From: Pseudopyrenochaeta lycopersici
Lineage: Eukaryota > Ascomycota > Dothideomycetes > Pleosporales > Pseudopyrenochaetaceae
Assembly: GCA_003313425.1 (NCBI GenBank)
Contig: NHZP01000011.1
Location: 124,001-188,000, forward strand
DNA: 64,000 nucleotides
Direction of reading: 5' to 3'
Positions 44,621 to 56,848 of the stretch are shown piece by piece (position 1 is the stretch's first letter; the number at the start of each line of letters is the position of its first letter). The notes beneath the pieces are model-generated. The model saw only the letters and a list, made by a program, of their open reading frames with translations. It did no database searches and had not been told where the DNA came from. A program made the translations under genes and the position numbers.

Positions 44621-46680
44621 GATGGCGCTTGGTCTCTCGAAAGCTTCTGCGAGAGCGTGGGTGTGTGCAATAGGAAAAAAGTCAAGGAGATGAGACTTGA
44701 TGATGGGTGCAACAAAGTCCCTGTTGGACAGCACTGAACGTGAGACGGACACAGCTATTATATACACAATGAATTGTGGGGTATTGCCCAGAATCACAAC
44801 GATTACTCTTATGTTATGCGGGGTTCGGTATCAACAGTTCGAGGCGTCATAGGAATGATCAAGTTTGTGACAAGCTGCGCGGCAGAGGTCTCGCCCATCT
44901 GTTGAGTAATCCCACATCTGAAATAAGTGAGATCTAGGTAATGGCTGTCGGTCAAGTAATTACAGTGGGTATTTCCAAAGGTGAGCCAAGCGCACTTGTA
45001 TCACAACCATGCTTCCTGCTGTACAATGCACTGCGGGCCGAACTACCGTTCACGATTTGACCGGCAGATCTTGAACTTGTATGAGGATCTATTTCGATTA
45101 AGAATGTAGCTATCTGCGTATAATCGAAAGGCTTTAGCTTTTACAGCTTAAAAAACTCCAGTGTTGTGCTGTGGTGACACAGCTAGTATGCGCATTAGCG
45201 AGGGCGGGGAATGTTGTCGCATATTGGTAGGTACCTCGGCCGAGCGACCAGACTATAAAATCGAGCTAATTCGTAGTACGCCATTGCTCGTGTAAAGCGC
45301 TTTACATTTAAGCATGGTACTCCCCTGTTGCACCGGATCTTCCTTGCTCTATTTACCTACACTGGAAATTCATGATGAGTGTGACAACGCATGGAAAACA
45401 AAGTCATTGTACTGCGCGTTTGGGATTTGTTTCGTCGACTGACAGACCTATGTCAACTTCTGTAATCGCCATCTTTCTGTGCTAAATCATGCAGTTTGAT
45501 GTATTATGGGTGTGGAGTTGCTGCACGCGACGTCATCAGCTCCACTGTCATCCCGTGGGATTTGTTAGGGATGTGTATATTTCATACAGGCATCATTTAT
45601 GATTAAGTCAGTTCTAATGGCTCGTGCTAAGAATTCAGAACTTCCCACGAGGACGCAGCGAACGCTCTTTTAGCTTTGCATATATGCACGTATGTCTACT
45701 TTAAGTTGTCTTTGCCATTTATGGTCGGTAGTTCAAGTCTCATAGCATCATTGACGCCATAAACCATGAAGATGGGTTGATTGTCAATGGGATTCTGTTA
45801 TTGAGTCTTTGCACTGACGTTTCATATCCACAGAAGGTAGTCTCGGATGCTGGACATGGCCATCGGCGCATCTTCCTTTCCGACGTCTAGTGGCTCCAGT
45901 AACGGACCAACCAAATTCAGAGGTTGATGTGTCTTACTGGCACGGTACGGCCGTTGAAGTATGAGGGGGTATTCTGGATCGCATGAAGCGAGTGGCTGAA
46001 ATGTTGACGCGGGCCGGGTGAAGATCAACACTAGCCTAAAAACGTATCGATTTAAAGGTACATCTACGCTATACTAGCTGAAGACAGATCGCTTGACACT
46101 TCGTACGACGGTATGTGCTAGGTTTTGCAATGCAATACTAATCACGTTTGACACTTCAGTGTACTATACCCAATCCTGTCATAACTGACACTCCTATCTA
46201 ACCAAGACCGGCTGGGTTACGGACGTAAGTGCTACCCTATTGAAAACGGATACTAAGTCCTCATCGCCCCTAGTCACAGTACAATACTGGAAGCTGCAGG
46301 GAGTAAATTGCAGCACCAATTTTATGAGGGCTGCAGTACTTCGAAGCTGACACTCGCTACCTCGCTTTTTAAAGATGCCAACAATGTTGTAATGTTTCAA
46401 TCTTTTTGACCTGTTCGCAGGACTACAGTTTCCACCCAGGGCGTGCAGACCCCAAGAACTGCTAAGTTCCTTTTATACCAGTATTACCTGCGGCAAGTGG
46501 TGCTGCGTGGTTGGTTTTAAAGCCGAGTTTTAAGTTAGAGACTTATATGACCCCTATAAATCGAGACTTTAGCCTCTTTAAGTTGGCTTATGTTGTGCTC
46601 TACTCCGTAAGGCTAGTGATAATTTCGTTATCTCTAGAAAATAGCGAAGATAGGAGCACTATAGCTGCATATAGCCAAAA
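44621..46680. other. Intergenic DNA, no gene seen
   Basis: Two kilobases with only short frames. 46500-46680 becomes AT rich and leads into the transposase remnant. Confidence 0.5.
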
Positions 46681-47026
46681 TTGAAGCTTTCTTCCTTAAG
46701 CAAGCTATCCGCTAGTACGCGCTTAGTACTACGGAAGGTGAGCAAGTCTACCTCACGTTTGATTACCCGCGCTGCTGAGCTTGAGACTAGTATTAAGAAA
46801 CTACAACACCAGCTAGAGCAAGCTACGCCTATATTAAGTAGAAAGCGAATCAAGACTGACTTTAATATGAGGTTTGCAGACCTTGATAGTGTTGCTGTTG
46901 CAATTCAGAGAGCTGCAAAGAAACAACGAGAAATCTCAGCTAGAGCTTGAGAAAAAGCTGTTAAAAAAGCTGCAGTTGCTGCAGCTGCTCAGGATCTTAA
47001 GTCGTTGTGTACTGAGTTTCAAAATT
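46681..47026 (+). pseudogene. C-terminal remnant of a pogo/Fot1-type transposase
   Basis: An open stretch (SSLSKLSASTRLVLRKVSKS, then LITRAAELETSIKKLQHQLE) followed after a TGA by AVKKAAVAAAAQDLKSL matches the basic, coiled-coil tail that follows the DDE core in Fot1-like transposases. No TIRs or catalytic core are visible nearby, so this is an orphan fragment. The tail of the 35-37 kb copy is too decayed to compare. Confidence 0.65.
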
Positions 47027-47808
47027 AAACCTCGTTGTTGAGACATCTCGATTTTTTTGAGGGTTAACCATTTTGGTGGCTCGTTACGCCCTCTGGTTCA
47101 CACGTCGTCCACGTCGGCAGGTGCTGCGCCGATCTGGTCGGTAGCTTGGGCGCCAGGCGCAGAAACCCTTCTTCGCGTGATTGCGCCACAATCAGCGTGT
47201 GCACCAGGTGGCACCCTGGAAGCGGCACACGTAGAGCGCATTAATCCAAGAAAACCATTCCGATCACTGAGCATAACCATCATACATCTGTGTGCTGCAC
47301 GCCGAAGCTTGAGAGCCCCACATTTCCAAGGAAACTACAAGGCAGTTTTCGCTCAAGGCAGATTTATCTTGACAATGATACAGCACTGTTCGCGAAGTGG
47401 CACGATGTGTGGGTCGCCTCTGGAAAGCGGCGCTTCTGTACTCGGGGTCCGTTTCGTCGGTGGAGCAACCAAAAACACTTTACAATCGCGATCCACTGCT
47501 CGACTGAACATGGGGCGCATTACTGATACAAGCCAATGAAATACAAGATAGGCCTTTTCGCGGCTGCCTGCTTGGCTGACCACCAAAAGCGGAATGCTAA
47601 ACGCTGTAAGCATGGGCGACACTTATCCTTAGGTGTTTTAGGTCGTGGCGAAGTTACGCGGGTCCCAGTCTCGCTGCTTTGGCAAGGCCGTATCATCTTG
47701 GTCAATGTGAGAAACCATCTGAATATAAGATGGAGTGTGCCGTAGTGGGAATCTAATCTCACCGCATCTTTGGCTTTCTTCCCACAGCCTCCGATAACAA
47801 CCATCACC

Positions 47809-48575
47809 ATGCCGGCCATAGCCTTACAAATCATAAAGGGTGCAACCCTCATCACAGCAACCGCCCTCATTGGCCTATCTATTGCCAACTTTTACCTTGC
47901 TGGAAATGGCATCGAGATACTCAGAAAATTTTATCCAGAAGGTTTATATCGATGGGTCATGTATCGTCCAGACAATTCCGTGTTCTACGTGCAGTTGGCG
48001 TACGATCGGTCATCGGAGATCAAGACCCTTGTCTCGTCGGTATTAAGTATTTTGGCGGGTATCATCGCGTTCGCTGGAATTGGGTGGACTTACAAGGTAC
48101 GTCATGTGCAAAGGAAACACATTCCACTTCATTCGCGTCGATTGCTGACAGACTTTTTCTTTAGTGTCGACGAACATCCTATCTATTAACAATAGCAACG
48201 GTAACCCTCACTGCTGCGGCCATCGCATTCGTCGTGTCCCTAGTATCCGTTATCTGGTCGGCGCTCGCTGAAGATCGCATCCAAAAGACAACATGCAACA
48301 AAGATAATGGCGCAGTTCCCAACAAGTTGTACACATGCTCGAGCGAGAACTCTGCATGCAATTTTCTACGCTTCACTGTCAATAGCAGGCCACTTAGCGA
48401 TATCGACGAGGCATGTCTTTGCTTGAGACACTCACGCTTTATCGTAATCCCGCTCGCGTGCTTGTCTCTCGTCCTGATGGCACTGTGCGGTGCACAAATG
48501 TACTTGGCGAAGAAGAATGCGCAGGCCGGCGAGGCTGCCAACGAGAGGGTTGAGCGACTGCAACAGGAGGAATAA
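47809..48575 (+). CDS. Four-helix membrane protein of unknown function
   Basis: Two exons, 47809-48096 and 48165-48575, give 232 residues. The ATG at 47809 is used because the in-frame codon upstream is TTG. Four hydrophobic helices are clear: about residues 11-30, 62-85, 105-128 and 185-207. Between helices 3 and 4 is a loop with five Cys (TTCNK, YTCSS, SACNF, EACLC), probably lumenal or extracellular and disulphide bonded. The C-terminus is short, charged and helical (AANERVERLQQ). The layout resembles tetraspan families such as SUR7/claudin-like proteins, but I do not see their diagnostic motifs. The 68-bp intron is GT-AG. I do not recognise a specific family. Confidence 0.75.
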
Positions 48576-50119
48576 TTGATTTCAGAGTGTTCAATGAAGA
48601 CATGAGCAATTGGAAAGGGCGGAGAATATGATCTTAGCAGGAGCTAGGTATAATGCTCGTGCGATGGCACTTCTTGTGAACTGAGAAGACTAAGGAAGTG
48701 GGAAAAGTAACTCACGAGAGCTGATGGTATGACCAACAATTATGTGGACGAATATGATTATCAGGCGAAACTTGGCGTATCTATAGATAGTGTAAGTCAA
48801 ACATAGTATACTCTTCCTCGTTTGAGGGGAATAGCTTCGTCAAATGGAACAACATTGTTCCTAATCATCTTGATGTACAACATTCTATTACGTGATGCCG
48901 AGAAAACATACCTCTTGGTGGCTTGCCAGCATGATCCATGGGTTTGAAAGAGCAACCGCTGCTTTAACAGACAGCTTACACGCAGTGGAATCCCTTCCTC
49001 GGTACGATTCCATGAATCACCCGCTCACACTTACAGGTACGCAAGACGATCAGACCGCGCTGTGGACCCAGCCAAGCATGAGGGTCGTATTCCATCATTC
49101 GGACGAGGACTAGTCTTTACCACAAAATGAAATCAGGCATGGTAGTGCCCTGAGACCATGTTCAAGTTGGGAGCTTCAGGATTTCATGCTGACGTCGAAA
49201 ACGTCGACGAGACTTTGCTATGTACTAAATGTGAGTAACCTTCCGACGCTTAGCCCTCTGACCGTGAATCGGTGACGGACCTGACGCTGCTGGCTTGTAA
49301 TAGCTATAAACCGAACCGCGTTGGGAGTAGGTGGGAGACTGTGGGGAAGTTCTAACTTATGTTGTGCTTCGAATGAGAGGGCGGCCTCACAGATAAGAAG
49401 CATTTTTCTCTTCAATAGATTACTAATTCGATGCTGGGGTTGCTTGCGCCAGTGATCGGAATGGTCTGGCATGAGTTGGTATAAGTACAGTATATACCGC
49501 TAAGACCTAGTATTGTTTAGGGAGATATGCCTTCTTCGAAAAGACTTAATTAAGAAGTTTAAGGAGCTCCTAATCTGTTAGATAATGTACCGCTATATTG
49601 CTTTCTTTTAACTAGAAAATTAGTATTTCTGAGAACTTCTCACCTTCTAAATCTAGTGCTTAACTATCTCTTAGAGACAACGAAAACTATCTAAAGTTAG
49701 GTTATAGACAAATTGGGTTATAGACGCGTTTCCATCGAAAAGGCAACAGCTTAGGGAGGACTTATAGCACTCGCGGAGTAGAATCTCTATCTCCTTTAAT
49801 CTCTAGACTTCGCGAAATCCCGAGCGAACGCGCCAACGAGCATTGCCAACGTGCAGCAACTGTCATAGTCTAGGACATAAACCAAATCAATGTGAAAGTA
49901 GGTAGACTAGCTTATATATTTATTCACTATTAGATATATTGCGCTATTGTTGGGCAATTGTGGAAAAAGGTGCGTCAAGTTTGATGGGGCTGCCCACTGA
50001 CTGTAAGCTACTTTTTGTGTATCTGAAATAATTTATCTGTGTGATTCTAGCAGTTCTTACTTGTATTGTTTAAACTTCTTGCGACTCTTCTAGCCTGTCC
50101 TTTATATACTACTATAACG
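48576..50119. other. Intergenic DNA, with AT-rich repeat relic
   Basis: 48576-49480 has no gene-like frame. 49490-50000 is AT rich with TAG/TAA-dense sequence suggesting a short RIP-mutated relic, of no recognisable type. Confidence 0.45.
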
Positions 50120-51191
50120 CTACTCTTTGTAGACTCTAACTGTGTAGTCATCTGTCCACTTATCTTCAATAATAACCAGTTGCGTGTCTTGCGTGCGCTT
50201 GAAGTACCCGCCGTGTCCGTCGTCTTCTGTATAATCATCCTGATCAATGTCCTTAAAACCCTCCTTCGCAATCGACCTAGGTACGATTGCCAAGCTCCTA
50301 CCTGTTGGTATCATGAGCAAAATGGAGCTTATGAGAGGAATGCGCGTCATTACATACCATTTATCGATTTATCGCTCGCAATTCTCATCATACATCCTGC
50401 AACATCCTCCTGTTCTCCAAATTCGATGCCGTGGTCGATGAGCCAGCTCTCGTACTCTTTCGTCCGAATAGCGCTCTTGATCCAGCATGGTGCGACATAG
50501 TTGATGCGGATACCTTGTTCCCAGGACGAGCGGCGTGCTGTGCACATGAAGCCACGAAGACCGTACTTTGTCGCCGTGTACTCCCAATTACCCTCGCAAA
50601 CGTTAGCATACATTGTGATAGAAGGAGAGCGGCAATGAATACGGGCGAATCAATCCAAGCAACCATACTTCCAGTGATAATGAAGCATCGATCTCTCTCC
50701 TCGCCCTCTTTTTGCTTTCGCCAGTAATGAACCGCCAGCTTCCATGTGTAGAAGCTTCCCCTCAAATTGACTTCCATAATATTCAGATCCGGTTTTGTCG
50801 GCTCACCATTGGGATCATCCAGATTCCAAAGACTGTCTCCGCTACTCCTGCTGATGCCTGCATTTGCAATGACGATGTCAATGGCTCCGAATTTTGTCAT
50901 CGCAGTTTCAAAGAGGTTCTTTTGTTGGTCCCAATCTCGGATGTCAACCTCGACAAAAATAGTTCGATCATCCCCATACTGCTTGTTGAGCTCAGTAGAG
51001 AGATCATAACCGCGCTTATTCACATCTGCGATGGTGACATATGCACCAGACTCTGCAAAGCGTCGAACGCATGTTTCTCCCATGCCATTGGCGCCACCTG
51101 TTATTATAACGGATTTACCCTTTAGCTTAGTATGGTCAATAGGGACCGTATGGTCGATTGGACCAGTGTACTCGTATCGCGCGATGGGCAT
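50120..51191 (-). CDS. Short-chain dehydrogenase/reductase of the Baeyer-Villiger cluster
   Basis: Three exons (minus), 51191-50643, 50592-50358 and 50301-50120, give 321 residues. The NAD(P)-binding motif TGGANGMG is at about residues 31-38, NAGI at about 112, the catalytic Ser in ITGSMVAW and Tyr/Lys in YTATK directly after intron 1. Intron 1 (50 bp) has a GCTAAC branch site; reading through it would remove the catalytic Tyr. The C-terminus is charged (DIDQDDYTEDDG). It would interconvert an alcohol and a ketone. It is divergent from the monooxygenase by 531 bp. Together the two make alcohol-to-ketone-to-ester oxidation the likely sequence of steps. Confidence 0.92.
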
Positions 51192-51722
51192 AATTGAGGC
51201 TAGTTTTGGGTGCTGCGGTTTGCAGTGGATAGGGAATTACAATGTAGTGCAAAGTAAATTGCAGACTCGAGCTTCAAGGCGTATGCTCATCAAGCAGCTA
51301 ACAGGCTTTCTGTTGCAGAGTTAAGCGGCCGTAGCATTCTCCACCAAAATCCTTCTTGCGGGGAGAACTGCGGTTGTCCGTATTCGGGCTCGGCCAAAGA
51401 CAAGCTTGGTTGCCGGGGTCGCGGTTATCCTAATCCGGCCATGCCGGGATAGCTTTGGGCCTTCGGAACACTGGAAGTGGTTGTCGCAGCGAAAGCGGTG
51501 ATCTGATCTCGGCAAGCAAGGGCTTTACGCTTGTGCTGGAACGTGTTATTGACATTCGACACCGGTATTGCTGGACTCGGTGCTGTTCGGTCTGCTGCAG
51601 CTAGTAAGCTGGAAATACAAAGTGTCTGCGTTGTCGTTAATCTGCGCTTCCAAGTTCTACACTTTTGCTTTTCCTTTTTATGATACCCGTTGGCCCTTCG
51701 CTCCAACACTTGGCCATCTACG
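51192..51722. promoter_or_regulatory. Divergent promoter, dehydrogenase and Baeyer-Villiger monooxygenase
   Basis: This contains two similar 18-bp direct repeats, 51370-51387 and 51421-51438, of form GCGGTTRTCC...ATYCGG, identical at 14 of 18 positions by eye. The first also holds the inverted pair CCG-N4-CGG (51378-51387). CGG triplets in such pairs are classical sites for Zn2Cys6 dimers, and the cluster encodes one. Binding is inferred. Confidence 0.55.
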
Positions 51723-53851
51723 ATGACGGCTTTTCTAGACTTCCCCACTATTGGCCACGCGCCTAGCGCGCAGCTGAAGCAGCCATTCGTGGCCGTGAAA
51801 GCACCAGCGACAGAAAGCGAGATTCCACAACTGAACGGACTTCAACCGTCAAGACCAGTTGCCAATAGCACTCAAACAAATGGTGTTCACAAGAATGAGG
51901 CTCTTAATGGGCATCAAACCACGGCTTCGGATCCTTTCAAGCTCGCATCCGAATATGCGTACACATCACGAAAGCTGAAGGTATTCACAATCGGCGCAGG
52001 CTTCTCAGGCCTGCTTATGGCCCATAAGTTCCAGCATCGGTTCCCCGAAATGCAAGAAATCGTCGACCACACCATATTCGAGGCACACCATGAAGTTGGT
52101 GGCACCTGGTACGTGGGTCCATGTTCAGTTAAAACAAGACAATTTCTTACCTCTACAGGCTTGTTAACAACTATCCTGGCGTGCAATGTGATGTACCCGC
52201 ACACATCTACGCCTTTCCCTTCGACCCTAATCCCGAGTGGACGCGATTCTATGCGAGCGGTGCTGAGATCCTAGAGTACTTCAAGAAAACTGTGCGGAAG
52301 TGGAATCTTGATCGTGATTTGCAACTGAACACCAAGGTTGTTGGCGCAAAATGGCATGATTCAGAAGAGATGTGGTGTGTAGAGCTTGAAAACACGAAGA
52401 GTCAAGAGAGGCGAGAAGAGTGGTGCCATGTCCTGATTTCAGGGCAAGGCGTGCTTGTGTAAGTCTGGCCCATTGTCTGAGTTACAGAATACTCATCGAA
52501 AACGCAGTCACGAGAACTGGCCCAAGATCCCTGGATTCGAAAATTTCAAAGGCCACATTACGCACTCAGCCCGATGGGACCACGACTTTGACTACTCGAA
52601 TAAGCGCATCGCCGTTATCGGGAACGGGTCATCAGGCATCCAGATCGTCCCCCAAATGGCAAAATTGCCTGGCACGACCGTTCAGAACTTCATTCGAAGT
52701 GGTGCATGGGTATACTATCGTGCGCCTCCATCGAAGCACATGGGTCGCGAGGTTGATGATCCCAACCCGGCGTACACAGATGCTGAGAAAGAGCAATTTC
52801 GTGACCCTGAACGTCATCAAGCATACCGAAAAGGGATTGTTTCACGAACAAACAAATCTTTTTACATTTTCATGCGAGGCGAGAATAACAAGAAAGGTAT
52901 GGAGGCGGCCACCGCACAAATGTCAGAAAAATTAGGCCACGACAAGAGACTATGTGACATGCTCATACCAAAGTGGGAACTTGGCTGCAGGAGAATTACA
53001 CCGGGCCCAGGCTACCTTGAATCGTTTTTGAGGGACAATTGTGACTGCACGAATAGCCCGACCGTTGGCATAACTGAGAACGGCATCCAGACCGCAGATG
53101 GCAAGACTTTTGAATGCGACGTCAGTAAGTAAAAGCCACGCTACTTTCGTGAATAACCCATGTATTAAGCTTGTACTAGTCATCTGTGCGACCGGTTTCG
53201 ACGTCTCACATCGACCGCGGTATCCCATGATTGGCCAGAACAATATCAATTTGCGTGAGAAGTGGGCCGAGGATCCGGAGTCATACGTCTCTGTCATGAC
53301 ACCGGACTTCCCAAACTACTTTATGGTACGCAATATATCCCTGAAATAAGTGCACACAGTATGGGAGCTAACTTTTTATTTAGATGATGGGCCCGAACTG
53401 TCTCGGTGGCCATGGCTCGCTCGTGGAATCGCTAAACTGGACTGGCGATTACTTCGTCAAGTGGATCAAGAAAATGGCAGATGAAGATATTAAATGCATT
53501 ACGCCAAAGCGAGAAAAAGTAAATGACTTCATGCGCTACCAGGACGAAGTTCATAAGACACTGGTATGGTCCGGTGGCTGCTCATCGTGGTACAAGCGAG
53601 GCCGGGTCGACGGAAGGATAACAGCACTATTCGGCGGTTCCGCGCAACTATTCAACAGAATGCTGGGCGATATTCGGGGTGAAGACTTCGACATCACGTA
53701 CAGGACATCAAATCCCTGGCGATTCATGGGCAACGGATTCACTGAGTTTGAGATGAAGGACGATTCAGATCTCTCGTGGTATGTTGAGATCGCTGAAGAA
53801 GCGCAAGGAAAAGGGCCTGAAAGAAATGGCGTTGTAAATGGAAAGCATTGA
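51723..53851 (+). CDS. Baeyer-Villiger (flavin-binding) monooxygenase
   Basis: Five exons, 51723-52108, 52159-52458, 52508-53124, 53180-53325 and 53384-53851, give 638 residues. The ATG at 51723 follows a TTG in the same frame. Two Rossmann motifs are present, IGAGFSGL for FAD (about residue 91) and IGNGSSGIQ for NADPH. Between them is the class fingerprint FKGHITHSARWDHD (FxGxxxHxxxW). VICATG-like ICATGFD and a C-terminal substrate region with FGGSAQLF and WRFMGNGF follow. An N-terminal extension of about 80 residues is Ser/Asn/Gln rich. The enzyme inserts oxygen next to a carbonyl, making esters or lactones. Intron 2 (52459-52507) is the least certain junction. Confidence 0.93.
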
Positions 53852-53991
53852 ATTGATGGACCAGCCTGGCCAGCGATGTAGCGAGCTAGATATGTAATTC
53901 TTATTTCAGTGCCTTAATCTTGTTCCTAAGAACCGGTATCATGACCAGGACCAATAAATACCATTTTCTATGCGCGAAGTAGATGGTAACA

Positions 53992-56274
53992 TCATGTCGG
54001 ATCGAAGATCATGTCCGAAAACCCGAGAGTGTAGTCCGTGAAGGGATCGAAGAGATCTTGATATTGCGCAAGCAGAGTCCCGTGAAAGAGTTCATTGTCT
54101 GGCGATGGAAATCCTTTTGTTGCCATTCCGAGTTCGCGACCCGACACAAGTCTCTCCGCGATGCCTCCAGTAGATTTTGACACGAAGGGGAAGAATCGCA
54201 TCCAGTCAAAATCGTTGTCTATGTTTGTATTTGTGCCGTTCGGTAGGCTATGCAGATCTTGCGGCTGAGAAACATCGTTGCTTGATGCGTGAAGTGTATC
54301 CCCAAGGCTAACATGGTTAAGATCAGAGTCTGTAGAAGGCTGCGGTTTTCGAAGCCGTTCGAAACCTTGTGCAATGACGTTAGCGGAGGCCCACATTTTC
54401 TGTAGCTCTTTGACAGCAATTGAAAGGATGTCTAGATCCTCATTGGCAGATCCACTGAGATGCGGAATTCGACAGGCTTGCAGAAGGGCAATGAACGCAG
54501 TGCCAACATGCCAACATGTGATGGCCATCAAGAAGCGGGAGTTACCGCGAGCGAGGATGTCTCGCAGAATTCTAGCTGTACATGAAGCTGCTAGTATTGC
54601 CGGTGGTAATGCTTGCGGTAGTTGACCTCCAGAGCGCTTCAGATGCAAGATAATGATGGTTGTCAGATAAAACAAGTGTAGCTGATGCACATCGCGATCG
54701 AATTTTTCCGTTCGAGCTGTTTCAATTGGCAACCGCAGCCGGGCTGGTAAAGAATGCACCCAGGCGACGAGCTCCTCCCGCAGTTCGTTCTGCAGTGATC
54801 CGGAATCGGCACTTGACTTAAGAAGAACTTTAGCAATGCGGCCAATGATCGCGCAAAGTCGGACCCAGTAAATGAATATTTCACCTTGATGCTGGCTTTG
54901 TGCATCAGATGGGAAGTCGGCTAGTGATGGCTCTTGGATATTGCAGTCTTCAGGGTCGATGATGGCTGGCTTGCTCTGGCAAAGAGACGTGAGACGTTCG
55001 CGGGCCTTAATCTAGTCAGCAAATTATATAAGGCTCGCGATGGTACTGAATAATAGTAATCTAAATTTATTCACTATTCTGTACGGGCGCGTATTTACAC
55101 GGTTAGAGTTGAAGAACTTACGAAGGCTGTCCACCAGATTCTCCTTCGAAGTCCAAGCTGGAGGCGCTCTTTGCTTAGACCATCCGCGCTGGGTTCTCGG
55201 TGTATGTTCATTTGCTGAGCATGTCTGATTACAACTGATGTCCACCACCAGGACCTGGAATAGAGATAACAATAGTCAGTTAAATCTGTACGTATGTTCT
55301 CACTTCAGCAATGCTTACGAATGACGATGGACTCTGCTAGGCGACTGTGGTGCCCACCAGTAGAAAAGACAGAGAGCCTGGAGAGCCATTATCTCGTCTG
55401 CTTCTTCATCATCGTAGAAGATGGTCCTTGCTCGTTTGTAGTAGACCTCAGGCCCATCGTGAGGCAGTAACGGTGGTTGAATGTGGCTGCTTGCCAATGC
55501 TAGAGAATTCGCTAGGAGCGGAGATCTCGCAATATCGGACGCCAACGTGCTACGATCTAGCACTGGGCACCAAGTGTAGCAGTATTCGAAATAAGTATCA
55601 GTGAAGATTTGTTCCAAGTCGGGGCGGAGACCAGAACAATATCGATGTTCCAGCTGGGCCACTAGCGCCTGGTTCTGCGCGTCGAATTGGTTCTCTTGCG
55701 CATACACCTGCAGGAAGCCTGTATCCACATCGCCGCTTTGCGTGGGTGTGGTCTCTGCAATACTGGTACTCATGCGTTCTCGTTGTGCCATTGACGACTC
55801 AATATTACCAGGGGGTGCTTCAAAGATGCTTTGAGAAGATACGTTTGCTGGAACATTGCTTTGCCGCGTGTTTTGCATTGAGGATGATGAGTGGTGAGAG
55901 TGTTGAGGACTCCCAGATACGATTGATCCTTGCAGTATCTGGTTCGGAGTGAATTCATGGAATGTGGCATTCGCAACCAATAGAGTCTCCACGCCGTTTG
56001 AAATAGCCTCCGCTTCCTGTTCGAATCGAGTACCTGTCCTGTCGTCATAGCTCCTTTTTTGCTTTCTCTCTCGCTTTGATGGACGAATGCGGCAATCTCT
56101 GCCTGCTGCAGAGCAGTTCTTGCAAGTGCCATGACCATTGTTCTTTTGTTGTTGGAGGTCGCATTTAACTTTCTTCGCATGGCAAGCAAAACAGACCAAG
56201 TCTGCACGCTTTCTTTTAGCAGTCGTTGTAGAATAATGTTGCCAGTTTGCTGATGTCACATTCTCAGACATCAT
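53992..56274 (-). CDS. Zn2Cys6 transcription factor of the Baeyer-Villiger cluster
   Basis: Three exons (minus), 56274-55319, 55254-55122 and 55011-53992, give 702 residues. The zinc cluster is at about residues 28-62 (CFACHAKKVKCD...CKNCSAAGRDC) with a long loop between Cys3 and Cys4, followed by a basic stretch KRERKQKR. The middle part shows the fungal-specific regulatory domain: YFEYCYTWCPVLDRSTL, LCLFYWWAPQSPSRVHRHS and LRRRIWWTAF, the last two completed only when the introns are removed. The C-terminal half is helical. It is expected to bind CGG-containing sites and to control the adjacent dehydrogenase, monooxygenase, carrier and hydrolase. Tail-to-tail with the monooxygenase gene, only 140 bp apart. 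Confidence 0.93.
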
Positions 56275-56848
56275 CGCGATGCGAAGTTATTTCGTGCGGT
56301 GAACTATGGATGATCGCAGAGCGTCTCTTTCGGGTTGTGATGGCGCGTAGTAGCTGCAAAAGGTGCCAATAGCTGAGCAAGGTATGGCGCATAGAGTAGA
56401 GCTATTTTCGATGCTATTCATCGCTGAACGATCTGCAATCTTTTCAAGAGATGACGGCGTGCGTTTGTCGTTCGTGTTTGCATGAGGTGCATGAAGAGGC
56501 TCAGATCCGAGGTTCAAGCTGGCGATTTTAGCGTCACAAAGATCTGCTAGCCACATGCAGACACATCGCCACAGCTGCGACACGCGCTTTCTTTGGATAA
56601 GTCATGCCCATAGTGGGCACATATATTTGATACTATCGCCAACTGTTGGTCGTTTTAGTGGCTGAGAGTATGATCATTAGTCTACCGTACGCCTTTCACT
56701 TGAGCGAAGATAGCATAGTCGTCAACAAGTTCTTTCAAAAGAAAATAGCCACTGAATGAGGCAATGATAGGAGTAGCTAAATTACACACTATATAATTCT
56801 CCCCGCTATTACCCTCTTCTGATGCAGCTATTAGGTAGATTATCGCGA

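Noticed and set aside
47057..47539. Plus-strand frame of 160 codons
   Set aside because: No ATG context, domain or composition typical of protein; overlaps equally long antisense frames.
50066..50500. Plus-strand frame opposite the dehydrogenase
   Set aside because: Antisense shadow of a well-supported spliced gene.
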